Assembly (NCBI GenBank): GCA_023664625.1
Contig: JAMPFD010000015.1
Location: forward strand, 1-62,645
Reading direction: 5' to 3'
Origin: Bacillota bacterium
GTDB taxonomy: Bacteria > Bacteroidota > Bacteroidia > Bacteroidales > Bacteroidaceae
DNA: 62,645 nt
In this document: one piece after another, positions 50,341 to 60,709 of the stretch
Numbering within the stretch: the stretch's first letter is position 1
Layout of the letters: the number at the start of each line of letters is the position of its first letter
Translations under genes and position numbers: made by a program
The notes under the pieces: generated by a model
What the model was told of the DNA's origin: nothing
Databases searched by the model: none
Seen by the model: the letters and a program-made list of their open reading frames with translations, nothing else

Positions 50341-52371
50341 ATGAATATCAAGAACATTATGACAATTGTCGCAATAGCTGCAATGCCTGCTGTAAGTCAG
50401 GCGCAGACCCTTGGTCCCGGCATAAAAGCAGAGAACATGAATACTGCCGTGGCTCCGGGTGCAGACTTTTATGAATACTCTTGTGGCGGCTGGATGAAAA
50501 AGAATCCGCTTCCTGCTGCTTATTCCCGTTACGGAAGTTTTGACCAGCTTGCTGAGAATAATAACAAGCGTATCAACTCTATTTTGACAGAACTGTCTGC
50601 AAAAAAGAATGTTTCAGGCAGTCTGGAACAGAAAATCGGTGACCTTTATAATCTCTGTATGGATTCTGTGCGCCGCAACAAAGAGGGAGTGACTCCTGTC
50701 ATGCCATACATTAAAGCCATAGAAAAGGCTAAGGGAAAGAAAGGTCTCATGGAGATTCTTTATGCTGAGGCTCCTTATGGAGTCAGTTTCTTTGCTTATT
50801 GCGGTTTCGGTGCTGATGAGAAAGATTCAAAGAATAATATTCTTTCCGTATATCAGGGCGGACTTACCCTTGGCCAGAAAGACTATTATGTCAACAAGGA
50901 TGAGGCAACGCTTGCCATTATGGAGGCGTACAGGAAGCATATCGTGAATATGTTCAAGCTCTTCGGTTTTAAGGAGAAGGATGCAAAAGAGAAGATGGAG
51001 AAAATCCTGAGTGTAGAGAACCGTATAGCGCAGTTCTCTCTGTCGCGTACAGAGATGCGTGACGTTGAGAAGAATTACAATAAGATGACTCTTGACGAGT
51101 TCAGGCAGAAGTATCCGAACTATCCTATAGTTGAGCTTCTTCAGGCTGAGGGTATAGACAAGAAATATTTCAAGAATCTCGTTGTCGGTCAGCCGGCTTT
51201 CATGGAAGGCCTTAATGCTCTCCTCGGAAGTCTTGACACAGAGGAACTTCGTGCCGTGATGGAATGGAATGTAATCCATGATGCCGCTTCTCTTGTCGGT
51301 GATGATGTCGCAGCAGAAAGTTTTGACTTCAACGGACGTGTGATTTCAGGTCGTCAGGTTGATTTCCCAAGATGGCGTAAGTCCACCAATCTTGTACAGG
51401 CCGTCCTCGGTCAGCCTCTTGGCAAGATTTACTGTGAGCGTTATTTCCCGGCATCAAGCAAAGAGCGCATGAAGCAGCTTGTCGCTAATCTTCAGACTGC
51501 TCTCGGAGAGCGCATAGATGCGCAGGAGTGGATGACTGCGGAAACTAAAAAGGTTGCGCGTGAGAAACTTGCGACATTCTATGTGAAGATTGGCTATCCT
51601 GACAAGTGGAAAGATTTCTCAGGACTTACCATTGACCCGGCCAAGTCTCTCTACGAGAATCTTCGTGAGGCATCCAAGTTCCGTAACAAGCAGCGCAATG
51701 ACGAGACCGTCGGAAAGCCTGTTGACCGTGATGAATGGCACATGACTCCGCAGACGGTCAATGCTTATTATAATCCTACGACAAATGAAATTTGTTTCCC
51801 TGCAGGTATTCTTCAGTATCCTTTCTTTGACGCTGATGCAGACGATGCCTTTAACTATGGTGCAATTGGTGTCGTTATAGGTCATGAGATGACACACGGA
51901 TTTGATGATCAGGGCTCTCATTTTGACAAGGACGGCAACATGTCTGATTGGTGGAAGCCTGAAGATGTTGCCAATTTTAAGAAACTGGGTGACCAGTATG
52001 CGGATTTTTTCTCAGAAATAGAAGTCCTTCCTGGTGTAAAGTCTAACGGGCGTATGACTCTTGGAGAGAACCTTGCTGACCATGGCGGTCTTGAAGTATC
52101 GTTCCATGCTTTCAAGAATGCCAACAAGGATAATACTGTGAAGCTTGGCCTTACACCGGAGCAGCGTTTCTTTGTTGCCTATGCAGGAGTATGGGGACAG
52201 AATATTACGGAAAAGGAGATTCGCAACCGTCTTCTCAATGATGTTCACTCTCAGGGCGAATGGCGTGTGAAAGGAGCCCTGCCTCATATTGATGCTTGGT
52301 ATGATGCTTTCAACATACAGCCTTCAGACAAACTGTATCTCGCTCCTGAGAAACGTCTGAAACTTTGGTAA
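50341..52371 (+). CDS. pepO: M13 family metallopeptidase (neprilysin/PepO type)
   Basis: Neprilysin-type zinc endopeptidases cut small peptides. From the ATG at 50341 the 676-aa product has a signal sequence ([22 protein letters not shown]); the extension to 50248 overlaps the preceding gene and has none. It shows the helical M13_N domain and the catalytic core: [15 protein letters not shown] (HExxH), [12 protein letters not shown] with the third zinc ligand Glu, and [16 protein letters not shown] upstream. It is presumably periplasmic or surface. It lies directly after the ABC-F gene. Confidence 0.93.
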   Translation: MNIKNIMTIVAIAAMPAVSQAQTLGPGIKAENMNTAVAPGADFYEYSCGGWMKKNPLPAAYSRYGSFDQLAENNNKRINSILTELSAKKNVSGSLEQKIGDLYNLCMDSVRRNKEGVTPVMPYIKAIEKAKGKKGLMEILYAEAPYGVSFFAYCGFGADEKDSKNNILSVYQGGLTLGQKDYYVNKDEATLAIMEAYRKHIVNMFKLFGFKEKDAKEKMEKILSVENRIAQFSLSRTEMRDVEKNYNKMTLDEFRQKYPNYPIVELLQAEGIDKKYFKNLVVGQPAFMEGLNALLGSLDTEELRAVMEWNVIHDAASLVGDDVAAESFDFNGRVISGRQVDFPRWRKSTNLVQAVLGQPLGKIYCERYFPASSKERMKQLVANLQTALGERIDAQEWMTAETKKVAREKLATFYVKIGYPDKWKDFSGLTIDPAKSLYENLREASKFRNKQRNDETVGKPVDRDEWHMTPQTVNAYYNPTTNEICFPAGILQYPFFDADADDAFNYGAIGVVIGHEMTHGFDDQGSHFDKDGNMSDWWKPEDVANFKKLGDQYADFFSEIEVLPGVKSNGRMTLGENLADHGGLEVSFHAFKNANKDNTVKLGLTPEQRFFVAYAGVWGQNITEKEIRNRLLNDVHSQGEWRVKGALPHIDAWYDAFNIQPSDKLYLAPEKRLKLW

Positions 52372-52385
52372 TTAAGAATATACAG

Positions 52386-52991
52386 ATGATAATAAAAACT
52401 GCAGAATATTCAATATCTTCGCCAACTTGTCAACAGTGTCCTAATGACACAAAGAACGAGTATGCGTTTATTGGCAGAAGTAATGTCGGCAAGTCCTCGC
52501 TTATAAATATGCTTTGTAAGCATAAAGGACTTGCAAAGACTTCTGCCACTCCTGGAAAGACACTGCTGATAAACCACTTCATTATAAATAAGGAGTGGTA
52601 TCTTGTGGACCTTCCCGGATATGGTTTCGCAAAACGTTCAAAGACTGTTCAGCAGAAGCTGGAACAGATGATTTCCGGATATATCCTGCAACGGCAGCAG
52701 CTGGTATGTACCTTTGTCCTTATCGATGTCAGGCATGACCCGCAGCAGATAGACCGTGAGTTTATAGATTGGCTTGGAGAGTCCGGCATTCCTTTCGCAA
52801 TAATATTTACCAAGGCAGACAAGCTCGGTGTCGTAAAGGCACGTGCTGCGGCAAATGCATGGATGGAGAAGATGCGTGACCGCTGGGAGGAATTGCCTCC
52901 TTATTTTGTCACCTCGGCAGAGAAGGCCATAGGCCGGGATGAGGTGCTTGAGTATATTGAATCAATCAATAACGAATTGGCAAATGGCTAA
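52386..52991 (+). CDS. engB: Ribosome biogenesis GTPase YsxC/EngB
   Basis: EngB helps assemble the 50S subunit. From ATG 52386 the product is 201 aa; the frame back to 52365 overlaps the M13 stop and was rejected. It has G1 [10 protein letters not shown]3 DLPGYG, G4 TKADK and the G5-like SAE motif. It overlaps the next ABC-F gene by 8 bases (ATG at 52984), so they are likely coupled. No oddities. Confidence 0.95.
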   Translation: MIIKTAEYSISSPTCQQCPNDTKNEYAFIGRSNVGKSSLINMLCKHKGLAKTSATPGKTLLINHFIINKEWYLVDLPGYGFAKRSKTVQQKLEQMISGYILQRQQLVCTFVLIDVRHDPQQIDREFIDWLGESGIPFAIIFTKADKLGVVKARAAANAWMEKMRDRWEELPPYFVTSAEKAIGRDEVLEYIESINNELANG

Positions 52992-54807
52992 TCCTGTTCT
53001 TGACGTACAGAATCTTACAAAATCCTTCGGCGAAAGAGTGCTGTTCCGTAATATCAGTTTCTCTATTGCCGAAGGACAGCATGTAGGTCTCATTGCACAA
53101 AATGGTACAGGAAAATCAACTCTCCTCTCAATGCTTATGGGCATTGAGGGTGTAGACTCAGGTTCGATTATTTACCGCAATGACATCAGGACAGGTTTCC
53201 TGTGTCAAACCCCGGACTTTGATCCAGACAAATCTGTACTTGACACCTGTACGGCCGGACAGACGGAGCACGAGCAACACCTCAATGCAAAGCAGATTCT
53301 TACCAAGTTGAAAATTCGTGACCTTGACCAGCCTATGGGACAATTGTCGGGAGGTCAGCAGAAACGTGTGGCATTGGCGGCTGTTTTGATGACAGATCCG
53401 GATTTTCTTATCTTGGATGAGCCTACCAACCATCTGGATCTTGAGATGATAGAGTGGCTGGAAGGTTTCCTTTCCCGTGGCAACAGGACTATTCTAATGG
53501 TCACTCACGACAGGTTCTTCCTTGACCGCATCTGTTCGGTGATACTTGAACTGGACGGCGGCTGTATGTATACCTACCGTGGAAATTATCAATATTATCT
53601 AGAGAAACGTCAGGAACGCATTGATAACCAGCGTGCCGAAATTCAGCGTGCGAATAATCTCTACCGTCGCGAACTTGAGTGGATGCGCCGTCAGCCACAG
53701 GCGCGGGGACATAAGGCGCGCTATCGTGAGGATGCTTTCTATGAACTGGAGGCCATTGCAAAACGCCGTATGGAAGAGCGGCAGATACGTTTGAAGGCTT
53801 CAACGGTATATATTGGTTCCAAAATATTTGAGTGCCAGTACATCAGCAAGTCATGGGAACGTGAAGGACAGGAACCGCTTGTAGTGATGAAGGATTTCTA
53901 CTACAATTTTGCGCGGTTTGAGAAAATGGGCATAGTAGGCTGTAATGGTGCGGGAAAGTCTACCTTTATAAAAATGCTTCTTGGTCTTGAAAAACCGGAT
54001 TCCGGACGGTTTGATATCGGCGAGACCGTGCGCTTTGGATATTTTTCACAGGAGGGACTGAAATTCCGTGATGACCAGAAGGTCATAGACGTTATACGTG
54101 AGATTGCTGACTATATAGACCTCGGACAGGGACGGCATTTGACAGCATCACAATTTTTGCAGCATTTTCTCTTCACTCCGGAGCAACAGTATAATTATGT
54201 CTACAAACTTTCCGGTGGGGAGAAGAGAAAATTGTATCTATGTACGGTATTGATGAAGAATCCGAATTTCCTTGTCCTTGATGAACCGACAAATGATTTT
54301 GACATAAAGACTTTGCAAGTGCTTGAGGAATATCTGCAGGACTTCCCCGGATGCGTAATTGTCGTCTCCCATGATCGTTATTTTACAGACAAGATTGTAG
54401 ACCATCTGCTCGTTTTTCATGGTAATGGTGAGATTCAGGATTTTCCTGGTAATTATACGCAATATCGTGAATATCAGACTTTGGTGTCAAAAGATTCTGT
54501 TGCGTCTCAATCATCGGCACGTCCGGTTGCTGCAGACCGGCAGGCTGTTTCTCAGAAACAAAGTGGCGGACGGCGTGATGGGGGAGAGAACAGGCGACGT
54601 ATGTCGTTTAAGGATAAGCGTGAGTTTGAGCAGCTTGAAAAAGACATAGAACGGCTTACAAAAGAAAAGAATGACATAGAATGTGCATTGTCATCCGGCA
54701 CAGCCAGTGTTGATGCAATCACAGAAATGTCAAAGAGATTTCCCGTTATCAGTGCAGAACTGGATGAGAAAGAACTCAGATGGCTTGAATTGAGTGAACT
54801 CCTGTAG
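52984..54807 (+). CDS. ABC-F family ATPase (Uup type)
   Basis: From ATG 52984 ([21 protein letters not shown]) the product has 607 residues. It has two ABC domains with Walker [10 protein letters not shown] and GCNGAGKST, signature LSGGQQKRV in the first domain and [11 protein letters not shown] in the second, and Walker [17 protein letters not shown] and [11 protein letters not shown] charged C-terminal coiled coil (about 520-605) is the Uup feature linked to nucleic-acid binding. It lies at the engB 3' end, and both serve ribosome or DNA functions. Confidence 0.93.
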   Translation: MANPVLDVQNLTKSFGERVLFRNISFSIAEGQHVGLIAQNGTGKSTLLSMLMGIEGVDSGSIIYRNDIRTGFLCQTPDFDPDKSVLDTCTAGQTEHEQHLNAKQILTKLKIRDLDQPMGQLSGGQQKRVALAAVLMTDPDFLILDEPTNHLDLEMIEWLEGFLSRGNRTILMVTHDRFFLDRICSVILELDGGCMYTYRGNYQYYLEKRQERIDNQRAEIQRANNLYRRELEWMRRQPQARGHKARYREDAFYELEAIAKRRMEERQIRLKASTVYIGSKIFECQYISKSWEREGQEPLVVMKDFYYNFARFEKMGIVGCNGAGKSTFIKMLLGLEKPDSGRFDIGETVRFGYFSQEGLKFRDDQKVIDVIREIADYIDLGQGRHLTASQFLQHFLFTPEQQYNYVYKLSGGEKRKLYLCTVLMKNPNFLVLDEPTNDFDIKTLQVLEEYLQDFPGCVIVVSHDRYFTDKIVDHLLVFHGNGEIQDFPGNYTQYREYQTLVSKDSVASQSSARPVAADRQAVSQKQSGGRRDGGENRRRMSFKDKREFEQLEKDIERLTKEKNDIECALSSGTASVDAITEMSKRFPVISAELDEKELRWLELSELL

Positions 54808-54983
54808 GGTACATATTGACCTGTAAGGCTTATGAAGTGAAACTTTTCGTATGATGGAGCTTGCTTTATAGTCAGATAGTGTTAAGTGTTTGCTGTCTGT
54901 TTCATAGTGGCAGATAACGTGAGGAAATCAGACAGTATTAATTAAAAATAGAATTATAAAAAAAGAAAATCCGTTAACGGGTT

Positions 54984-55628
54984 ATGAAAATATTCAAAGT
55001 AGCATTATTCGACCTCGATGGTACTCTTATGGATACTGAGGGACAGTACTCTGTTTTTTGGGGACAGATGGCGGCGAAATACCGCCCTGATGTTCCTAAT
55101 CTTGAGCAAATCATAAAAGGTACAACGCTCACTCAGATTTTTGAGCGTTACTTCCCTGACAAGAAATGGCAGGAAGAGATAACCTTGGCTCTTGATAATT
55201 GGGAAAAACAGATGAAGTATGAGTTCTTCTCCGGCGCACTTGATTTTATCCGTGATATAAAGAGTCATGGAGTACGTTGTGCTGTTGTCACCAGTTCCAA
55301 TATAAAGAAGATGGAGGTTGTTGCCGCAAAAGTTCCGGAATTTAGCACACTCTTTGACCGCATTCTTACGTCTGAGGACTTTGCGGCATCAAAGCCAAAT
55401 CCGGATTGCTATCTGAAAGGGGCATCTGTATTTGGATGTCAAAAGGAAAATTGTGTAGTATTTGAAGATGCTTTTACAGGTTTGCAGGCAGGTATGTCTG
55501 CCGGAATATATACAATAGGACTGGCAACAAACAATAGCCGCTCGCAGCTACAAGACAAATGCAATTATGTTCTTGATGATTTTGAAGGACTGACATTTGA
55601 AAGGGTGACGGCTCTCATTAATGAATAA
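54984..55628 (+). CDS. HAD hydrolase, beta-phosphoglucomutase/phosphatase-like
   Basis: The 214-aa protein has the HAD motif I FDLDGTLMDTEG, with the nucleophile Asp and acid/base Asp, motif II (VVTSSN), motif III (KPNPDCYLKGA) and the acidic motif IV (VFEDAFTGLQAG). It belongs to the subfamily I phosphatases, which include beta-phosphoglucomutases and sugar-phosphate phosphatases. Substrate unknown. A 176-bp gap without visible signals precedes it. Confidence 0.88.
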   Translation: MKIFKVALFDLDGTLMDTEGQYSVFWGQMAAKYRPDVPNLEQIIKGTTLTQIFERYFPDKKWQEEITLALDNWEKQMKYEFFSGALDFIRDIKSHGVRCAVVTSSNIKKMEVVAAKVPEFSTLFDRILTSEDFAASKPNPDCYLKGASVFGCQKENCVVFEDAFTGLQAGMSAGIYTIGLATNNSRSQLQDKCNYVLDDFEGLTFERVTALINE

Positions 55629-55657
55629 TCTACTTTATTAACCATTAAAACAAAATT

Positions 55658-57190
55658 ATGGCAAAGAAAAAAGTAGAAGTGACAGAGACAAATGTTGTCT
55701 CTGAACAACAAATGGTAGTGGATGCTGAGAAGAAAAAGACACCGGCAAAGCGAACTACCCGTAAGAAAGCAACAAAGAATGTAGAGGATACTGCTATTGA
55801 AGATGCTGCTTCTGTAGAATCAAAGCCGAAGCGTACTGTTCGAAAAAAAACAGTGAAGACAGTCGGGGAGACAGAAGTGGAGAGCGCATCGCAGGAATTA
55901 TCGGTTGAGGAACCTGTGGAGAAGAGCAGTTTAGAGAATGTTGGCAAGACTGAAGAGGCAGAGCCTCGCACTCCTGCTGAAAAGAAGCAGGAGCAAAAGC
56001 CTATACCTCCTTGTCCGACACTGCTTATCAAAGACGTTGTTGATCTTGTTAATGCTCCGCAGCGTCAGTTGCTTTTGAATGACCAGCAGATACAGCAACT
56101 GACAGTTGAGGAAGCAGAGAAACGTTTCAGATGGATAGAAGGCACCCTTGCGCTTGTACTGAATTATGATGTTGTTCTTTCTGATACGAATATCTGGATA
56201 GAACTTCTTACAGGGCATACATCATCAAACTCGGATCCGCGGTTCAATGCGCGTCTGCAATTTGAGAGGCAGTTGGAGTTTATCTCTAAACTTTCGAAAT
56301 TCCGTGGCGGCCGTTTCTCCATGATGTCAGAAACGTACGAGGAGATAGACCGTTTTGCAACACAAATGGAGCCTCCTGCCGTTGACGCAGACATGAAGGA
56401 CGAAAATGTTTGCCGAAATATCGCAGCAAGGCTGGCTAAGCGCCTGATACTGTCGCAACAGCGTGAAAACCGTCTGAGAATAGAGGGAATAGGAGCAGAA
56501 AGCCATCACAGTGCTTTTGCTGACCCTGCCATTATCCGCCGTTGTGTGGAACTTTTTGCCCAAGGAAAGAAAGTCTTGCTATTGACGAATGACGCGTCTG
56601 TTGCTATTCGCTCAATGGGGATGTGTGATGACCTCCAGAGGACAAACGGCATTGACGATGAAACGTGGGATGCTGTATATGCGCCACTCAGACCGATGGT
56701 TATGACATTTGATGACTTGAAAGTTCTTGACGCATATACGCGTCAGTATCATTTCCTGCAAATGACCGCAGGAAAGCAATGGATGGAAGATGTTCCGCAG
56801 CGTATGGAAAAGCGTACTGTTACATCATTGGAACTGTGGACAGAAGGTTTCCGTCCAGGTGATCGGCACTCTGACAAGCAAAATAATAAGCAGAAGCAGG
56901 GGAATGGAAATGATCAGAAAGGACGTGGTAATTCTGGGCAGAAGCAGAAGCAAAATACTCAGGAACAGAAAAAGGAAACAGTGAAGCAGCCGCAGAAGAA
57001 ACAGGAAACGCAGAAGAAACCGGTAGAGGTAAAATCTGCTGATAACTCAACACTATCTGCTGTGCAGGATGAGACAGGAACAACTGCTGAAGAACAGGCG
57101 GATAAAAAAGCCAAGCATCGTGGCGGTCGCCGGAGTGGCAGAAAACAAAAGACTCAACCTCAGGAAACTTCACCTGTACCACAAGATTAG
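55658..57190 (+). CDS. PIN-domain protein with charged, low-complexity tails
   Basis: The 510-aa protein has a Lys/Thr/Glu-rich N-terminus (about 1-115), a central domain of about 270 residues, and a Gln/Lys/Asn-rich C-terminus (about 380-510). The centre shows the PIN-like acid set: SDTNIW (about 175), SETYEEID, FADPAIIRRC and LTNDASVAIRS. PIN domains are Mg2+ RNases. The tails resemble RNA-binding low-complexity regions. No typical toxin-antitoxin partner adjoins it. I do not know its target; a role in RNA processing is the best inference. Confidence 0.65.
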   Translation: MAKKKVEVTETNVVSEQQMVVDAEKKKTPAKRTTRKKATKNVEDTAIEDAASVESKPKRTVRKKTVKTVGETEVESASQELSVEEPVEKSSLENVGKTEEAEPRTPAEKKQEQKPIPPCPTLLIKDVVDLVNAPQRQLLLNDQQIQQLTVEEAEKRFRWIEGTLALVLNYDVVLSDTNIWIELLTGHTSSNSDPRFNARLQFERQLEFISKLSKFRGGRFSMMSETYEEIDRFATQMEPPAVDADMKDENVCRNIAARLAKRLILSQQRENRLRIEGIGAESHHSAFADPAIIRRCVELFAQGKKVLLLTNDASVAIRSMGMCDDLQRTNGIDDETWDAVYAPLRPMVMTFDDLKVLDAYTRQYHFLQMTAGKQWMEDVPQRMEKRTVTSLELWTEGFRPGDRHSDKQNNKQKQGNGNDQKGRGNSGQKQKQNTQEQKKETVKQPQKKQETQKKPVEVKSADNSTLSAVQDETGTTAEEQADKKAKHRGGRRSGRKQKTQPQETSPVPQD

Positions 57191-57214
57191 CAATAATTTG
57201 CAACAACGACAAAG

Positions 57215-57586
57215 ATGGGACGTAATAAATATTCTCAACATGAGATAGACATTATCGGAATGCTTCTTAAAAAGAAGTGTTCCGGTACACGTTTTCAACA
57301 GAAAGCCATACGGCATCAACTACGAACAAATTTTGAATTTAATATTTCGGATTTTAATGAGCAGGGGAAGGCTTTTGGATATGAAGAACTACAGGCAGCC
57401 ATCCGGCGAGGAGCCATTCGTATCCTTGATGACGCAACTATAGCAGATATGAAGGCAAAGAGGCAGAGGGACCGTGAAAGGGATGCCGCACTTACTGTTG
57501 AACAAGCTGTAGATCGGGGGGAACAGACTGATTGGCAAGATGCTTTACGTGAATGGGAAGAATGGGAAAATTCACATAAAGAATAA
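57215..57586 (+). CDS. Hypothetical protein, unknown function
   Basis: The 123-aa product starts MGRNKYSQHEIDIIGMLLKKKCSG and is mostly charged and helical, with a basic first half and a Glu/Asp/Trp-rich end (DWQDALREWEEWENSHKE). I recognise no family. It follows the PIN-domain gene by 24 bp and precedes the UPF0126 gene by 9 bp, so it belongs to a run of four same-strand genes. The mix of basic and acidic parts might suit a nucleic-acid or ribosome partner, but this is a guess. Confidence 0.6.
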   Translation: MGRNKYSQHEIDIIGMLLKKKCSGTRFQQKAIRHQLRTNFEFNISDFNEQGKAFGYEELQAAIRRGAIRILDDATIADMKAKRQRDRERDAALTVEQAVDRGEQTDWQDALREWEEWENSHKE

Positions 57587-57595
57587 TTCTGAGAT

Positions 57596-58219
57596 ATGGG
57601 CACAATGATAGAACTTACATTTGTCAATATTATTGATTATATTGGTACTTTCGCTTTCGCAATAAGTGGTATACGCTTGGCCTCAGAGAAGAACTTTGAT
57701 TTGTTTGGAGCATTTATCGTAGGTATGGCAACAGCGTGTGGTGGCGGTACATTGAGGGATATCATGCTTGGGCAAAATCCGTTTTGGATGACACAGTGGG
57801 TTTATCTTGCCATTACAGGGTTCGCTATTCTGATTTATATACCATTCCATAAATTTATTAGTAAGATTGGTACAACGATGTTCCTTTTTGACTCTATCGG
57901 ATTGGCTCTCTTCACTGTTGTGGGATTTCAGAAAACAATTGATGCGGGATTTCCTTTCTGGACAGCAAGCATTATGGGGGTCATGACAGGTGCTGCCGGT
58001 GGAGTGATACGTGATATTCTCATCAATGAGGAACCTCTTATTTTTCGCAGGGATATATATGCGTTGGCATGTGTTGCCGGTGGAATTGTTTATACGGTGG
58101 CATTGCAATTTGGATTGCCGACAATAACTGCCCAGATAGCCTGTGCCATATCTGTAATAGTAATGCGTATATGCGCAATAACATATCATTGGCAATTACC
58201 GATATTAAATGAAGACTGA
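57596..58219 (+). CDS. TRIC/UPF0126 family membrane protein
   Basis: The 207-aa protein has seven hydrophobic segments in two repeated halves, with the family start 'IDYIGTFAFAISGIRLASEKNFDLFGAFIVG' and GGGTLRDIML in the first half and GAAGGVIRDILINEEPLIFR in the second. UPF0126/YicG proteins relate to TRIC cation channels, but their physiological role in bacteria is not set. It is followed after 6 bp by the gph-like gene. Confidence 0.9.
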   Translation: MGTMIELTFVNIIDYIGTFAFAISGIRLASEKNFDLFGAFIVGMATACGGGTLRDIMLGQNPFWMTQWVYLAITGFAILIYIPFHKFISKIGTTMFLFDSIGLALFTVVGFQKTIDAGFPFWTASIMGVMTGAAGGVIRDILINEEPLIFRRDIYALACVAGGIVYTVALQFGLPTITAQIACAISVIVMRICAITYHWQLPILNED

Positions 58220-58225
58220 GAAATT

Positions 58226-58879
58226 ATGAAATATAAAAATATCATATGGGATCTTGATGGTACTCTGATGAATACGTTAGAGGACTTGGCTGATGCGACA
58301 AATTTTGCATTACGTAGTTTTGGCATGCCGGAGCGGACAATAGAGGAAATTCGTCAGTTTGTCGGAAATGGAATTAAACAACTGATTATGCGTGCCGTTC
58401 CTGACGGTGAGAATAATCCTCAGTTTGAGACTGTGTTCTCTGAGTTCAAGGAGTATTATATGGTGCATTGTCAAGATCATACAGACCTCTATCCGGGTAT
58501 AGCAGAGACATTACGGGAGTTATCTGCAAAAGGTTTCCGTATGGCTATTGTCAGCAATAAAATTCAGGAAGGTGTGTCGGAGCTGTACAATAAATTCTTT
58601 AGTGAGACAATAGCCGTTGCTGTGGGAGAACGTCCGAATGTGCAAAGAAAACCTGCTCCTGATATGGTCCGTATCGCAATGGAAGAGTTGGGATGTACGG
58701 AAGAAAATACAATATATATAGGAGATTCTGATGTTGATATAATGACAGCAAGAAATTCCGGTCTTCAGTGCATTTCTGTTTTATGGGGATTCCGTGATAA
58801 GGAATTTCTGTCAGCTCATGGTGCTGACCGATTCGCGATACTTCCTGCAGATATTATTCCAATGGTAGAACAAGGGTAG
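58226..58879 (+). CDS. Phosphoglycolate phosphatase-like HAD hydrolase
   Basis: The 217-aa protein has WDLDGTLMNTLEDLADATNFALRSFG at the start (Asp nucleophile motif I and cap helix), the SNK motif II, the Lys of VQRKPAPD and acidic GDSDVDIMTARN. The layout fits Gph/PPase-type phosphatases that clear 2-phosphoglycolate or similar small phosphates. It is last in the run PIN-hypothetical-UPF0126-gph. Substrate specificity cannot be fixed. Confidence 0.87.
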   Translation: MKYKNIIWDLDGTLMNTLEDLADATNFALRSFGMPERTIEEIRQFVGNGIKQLIMRAVPDGENNPQFETVFSEFKEYYMVHCQDHTDLYPGIAETLRELSAKGFRMAIVSNKIQEGVSELYNKFFSETIAVAVGERPNVQRKPAPDMVRIAMEELGCTEENTIYIGDSDVDIMTARNSGLQCISVLWGFRDKEFLSAHGADRFAILPADIIPMVEQG

Positions 58880-59014
58880 GCCACATGCTTTTCTTTGAGA
58901 TAAAGATATTTATAGAGGAGTGAGTTTCGCAATGTGGAAAATGTCTAAAAGAATACATGGATGATTGCAAAAACAGAAAAATGCAAGAAAAATAGAAAAA
59001 ACTTCCATAAATAG

Positions 59015-59045
59015 TTGCATATTTCGATAAAAAGTAGTACCTTTG
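59015..59045 (+). promoter_or_regulatory. Promoter of tRNA-Ser
   Basis: TTG at 59015-59017, a 20-bp gap and TACCTTTG at 59038-59045, a near-consensus Bacteroidetes pair. It lies about 50 bp before the tRNA. Confidence 0.7.
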
Positions 59046-59095
59046 CACTCGCAATTCGGAAATCACTCATCCGTTGCAGGTTTTGCAAGCCTTTT

Positions 59096-59183
59096 GGAGA
59101 GATGGCAGAGTGGTCGATTGCATCGGTCTTGAAAACCGACGTACTGAGAGGTACCGGGGGTTCGAATCCCTCTCTCTCCGCCA
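59096..59183 (+). tRNA. tRNA-Ser (anticodon UGA)
   Basis: The sequence folds with the GGAGAGA/TCTCTCC acceptor stem, discriminator G and encoded CCA (59181-59183). The anticodon loop CTTGAAA places TGA at 59130-59132, which reads UCA and other UCN codons. The long variable arm, GTACTGAGAGGTAC, marks it as a class II serine tRNA. The T-loop reads TTCGAATC. It is closed by a strong terminator. Confidence 0.95.
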
Positions 59184-59223
59184 ACAAGAAGAGTTCACTG
59201 ATTTTCAGTGAACTTTTCTTGTT
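59183..59223 (+). terminator. Terminator of tRNA-Ser
   Basis: AGTTCACTG at 59192-59200 pairs with CAGTGAACT at 59206-59214; outer AACAAGAA pairs with TTCTTGTT, which also forms the T-rich tail. It starts right at the CCA end. Confidence 0.9.
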
Positions 59224-59283
59224 TATATATAATACTATGCCATACTTTCTTTTCTTTTATTCGTTTATTCAATAGATTTTTTG

Positions 59284-59291
59284 TAATTTTG
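59284..59291 (+). promoter_or_regulatory. -7 box of mnmE
   Basis: TAATTTTG followed by CC fits TAnnTTTG, 45 bp before the ATG at 59336. Confidence 0.5.
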
Positions 59292-59335
59292 CCATTGATA
59301 TATAATAGTCTCCATATTTTTGTAATTTTAGAAAG

Positions 59336-60610
59336 ATGAAAACAATTTGTGCAATAGCTACAGCACAAGGAGGTGCTGTAGGAATAGTCCGGGTATCCGG
59401 CTCTGACGCCATAGATATAGTAAATAAAATATTCAGCAAGGATATTTCTTCAGTTGGAGGCTATACGATGCATTATGGTCATATCATGGATGTTGATGAT
59501 GTTATTGTATCTGTATGTAGGGCACCACGAAGCTATACAGGAGAAAATACTGTTGAAATCTCATGCCATGGTTCAAGTTTTATTCTTCAACAGGTTTTAC
59601 AGCTTCTTGTGGATAACGGATGTATGCTTGCAGGGCCAGGTGAGTTTACTCAGCGTGCTTTTCTTAATGGCAAGATGGATCTTTCGCAGGCAGAAGCTGT
59701 AGCGGATCTCATTGCTTCACAGAATTCTACGCAGCATCGTATTGCAATGCAGCAGATGCGTGGTGGCATATCCCGGAAATTACGGGAGTTACGTGACAAA
59801 TTGCTTCATCTTACTTCCTTGCTTGAACTGGAACTTGATTTTTCAGATCATGAGGAATTGGAGTTTGCCGACAGGAGTGAGCTGAAGAGGCTTACACAAC
59901 AGATAAGTTTGGAGATAAGTCGTCTTTCTGGTAGTTTTATGCAAGGCAATGCCATCAAGAATGGCACCCTTGTTGCGATTATTGGTGCTCCGAATGTTGG
60001 AAAGTCAACACTTCTCAATGCTCTTCTTCATGACGATCGTGCCATAGTTTCGGATATACAAGGCACAACGCGTGATGTAATAGAGGATACAATTACGATT
60101 GACGGTCATCTCTTCCGCTTTATTGACACTGCCGGTATCCGTAAGACAGAGGATACTATTGAAAAGATGGGGATAGAACGTTCGTTAAAGGCATCAGAAA
60201 AGGCACAGATAATCATTCTCATGACCGAACCTGGTGTGCCATTTGCAGATATATGCCCGTCTGACGGACAGTATATCATACGTGTTGTTAATAAAACTGC
60301 TGAGTTTTCTGCGCTGAATGGAGTAGGGGTTGATAAGTTGGAACGAAGACTTGTTGACACTGTAAAAAGTTCCGTCCATGACGCTGCCGACTCTTTGATG
60401 ATCACTAACCAGCGTCATAAAGTTGCACTTGATGTAGCGGGTGAAGATATTCGGCGTGCAATCGTTTCTCTGGAGGCAGGAATAAGTGGGGATTTAATAT
60501 CAGAAGACTTAAGGCAATGCATATCTCATATCTCTGAGATTGTGGGCGGAGAAATAACTCCTGATGAGGTTCTTGGCAATATTTTCTCCCATTTCTGCAT
60601 CGGTAAGTAA
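59336..60610 (+). CDS. mnmE: tRNA modification GTPase MnmE, compact form
   Basis: MnmE with MnmG installs the carboxymethylaminomethyl group on tRNA wobble U34. The 424-aa product (E. coli MnmE has 454) has the N-terminal folate-binding domain, helical domain and G domain: G1 GAPNVGKST, G2 GTTRD, G3 DTAG. G4 reads NKTA where NKxD is usual, only two residues before a SALNG that resembles the G5 SAK box. The C-terminus is FCIGK, with the conserved Cys and GK. The frame is unbroken, so this is a shortened G4-G5 loop and not a frameshift. Confidence 0.93.
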   Translation: MKTICAIATAQGGAVGIVRVSGSDAIDIVNKIFSKDISSVGGYTMHYGHIMDVDDVIVSVCRAPRSYTGENTVEISCHGSSFILQQVLQLLVDNGCMLAGPGEFTQRAFLNGKMDLSQAEAVADLIASQNSTQHRIAMQQMRGGISRKLRELRDKLLHLTSLLELELDFSDHEELEFADRSELKRLTQQISLEISRLSGSFMQGNAIKNGTLVAIIGAPNVGKSTLLNALLHDDRAIVSDIQGTTRDVIEDTITIDGHLFRFIDTAGIRKTEDTIEKMGIERSLKASEKAQIIILMTEPGVPFADICPSDGQYIIRVVNKTAEFSALNGVGVDKLERRLVDTVKSSVHDAADSLMITNQRHKVALDVAGEDIRRAIVSLEAGISGDLISEDLRQCISHISEIVGGEITPDEVLGNIFSHFCIGK

Positions 60611-60709
60611 TTAACTCTCAATCTTTGCTATACTTCCGAAGAAATGATGGAGAAGTATGTTGCAATCAATAACTGCTGATACATAGACATTTGTACGATT
60701 AGGCATAAA

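Noticed and set aside
59336..60610. Frameshift in mnmE
   Set aside because: The frame runs unbroken from MKTICAIATAQ to FCIGK and all other GTPase motifs are in frame, so the short G4-G5 loop is a true variant or an in-frame deletion.
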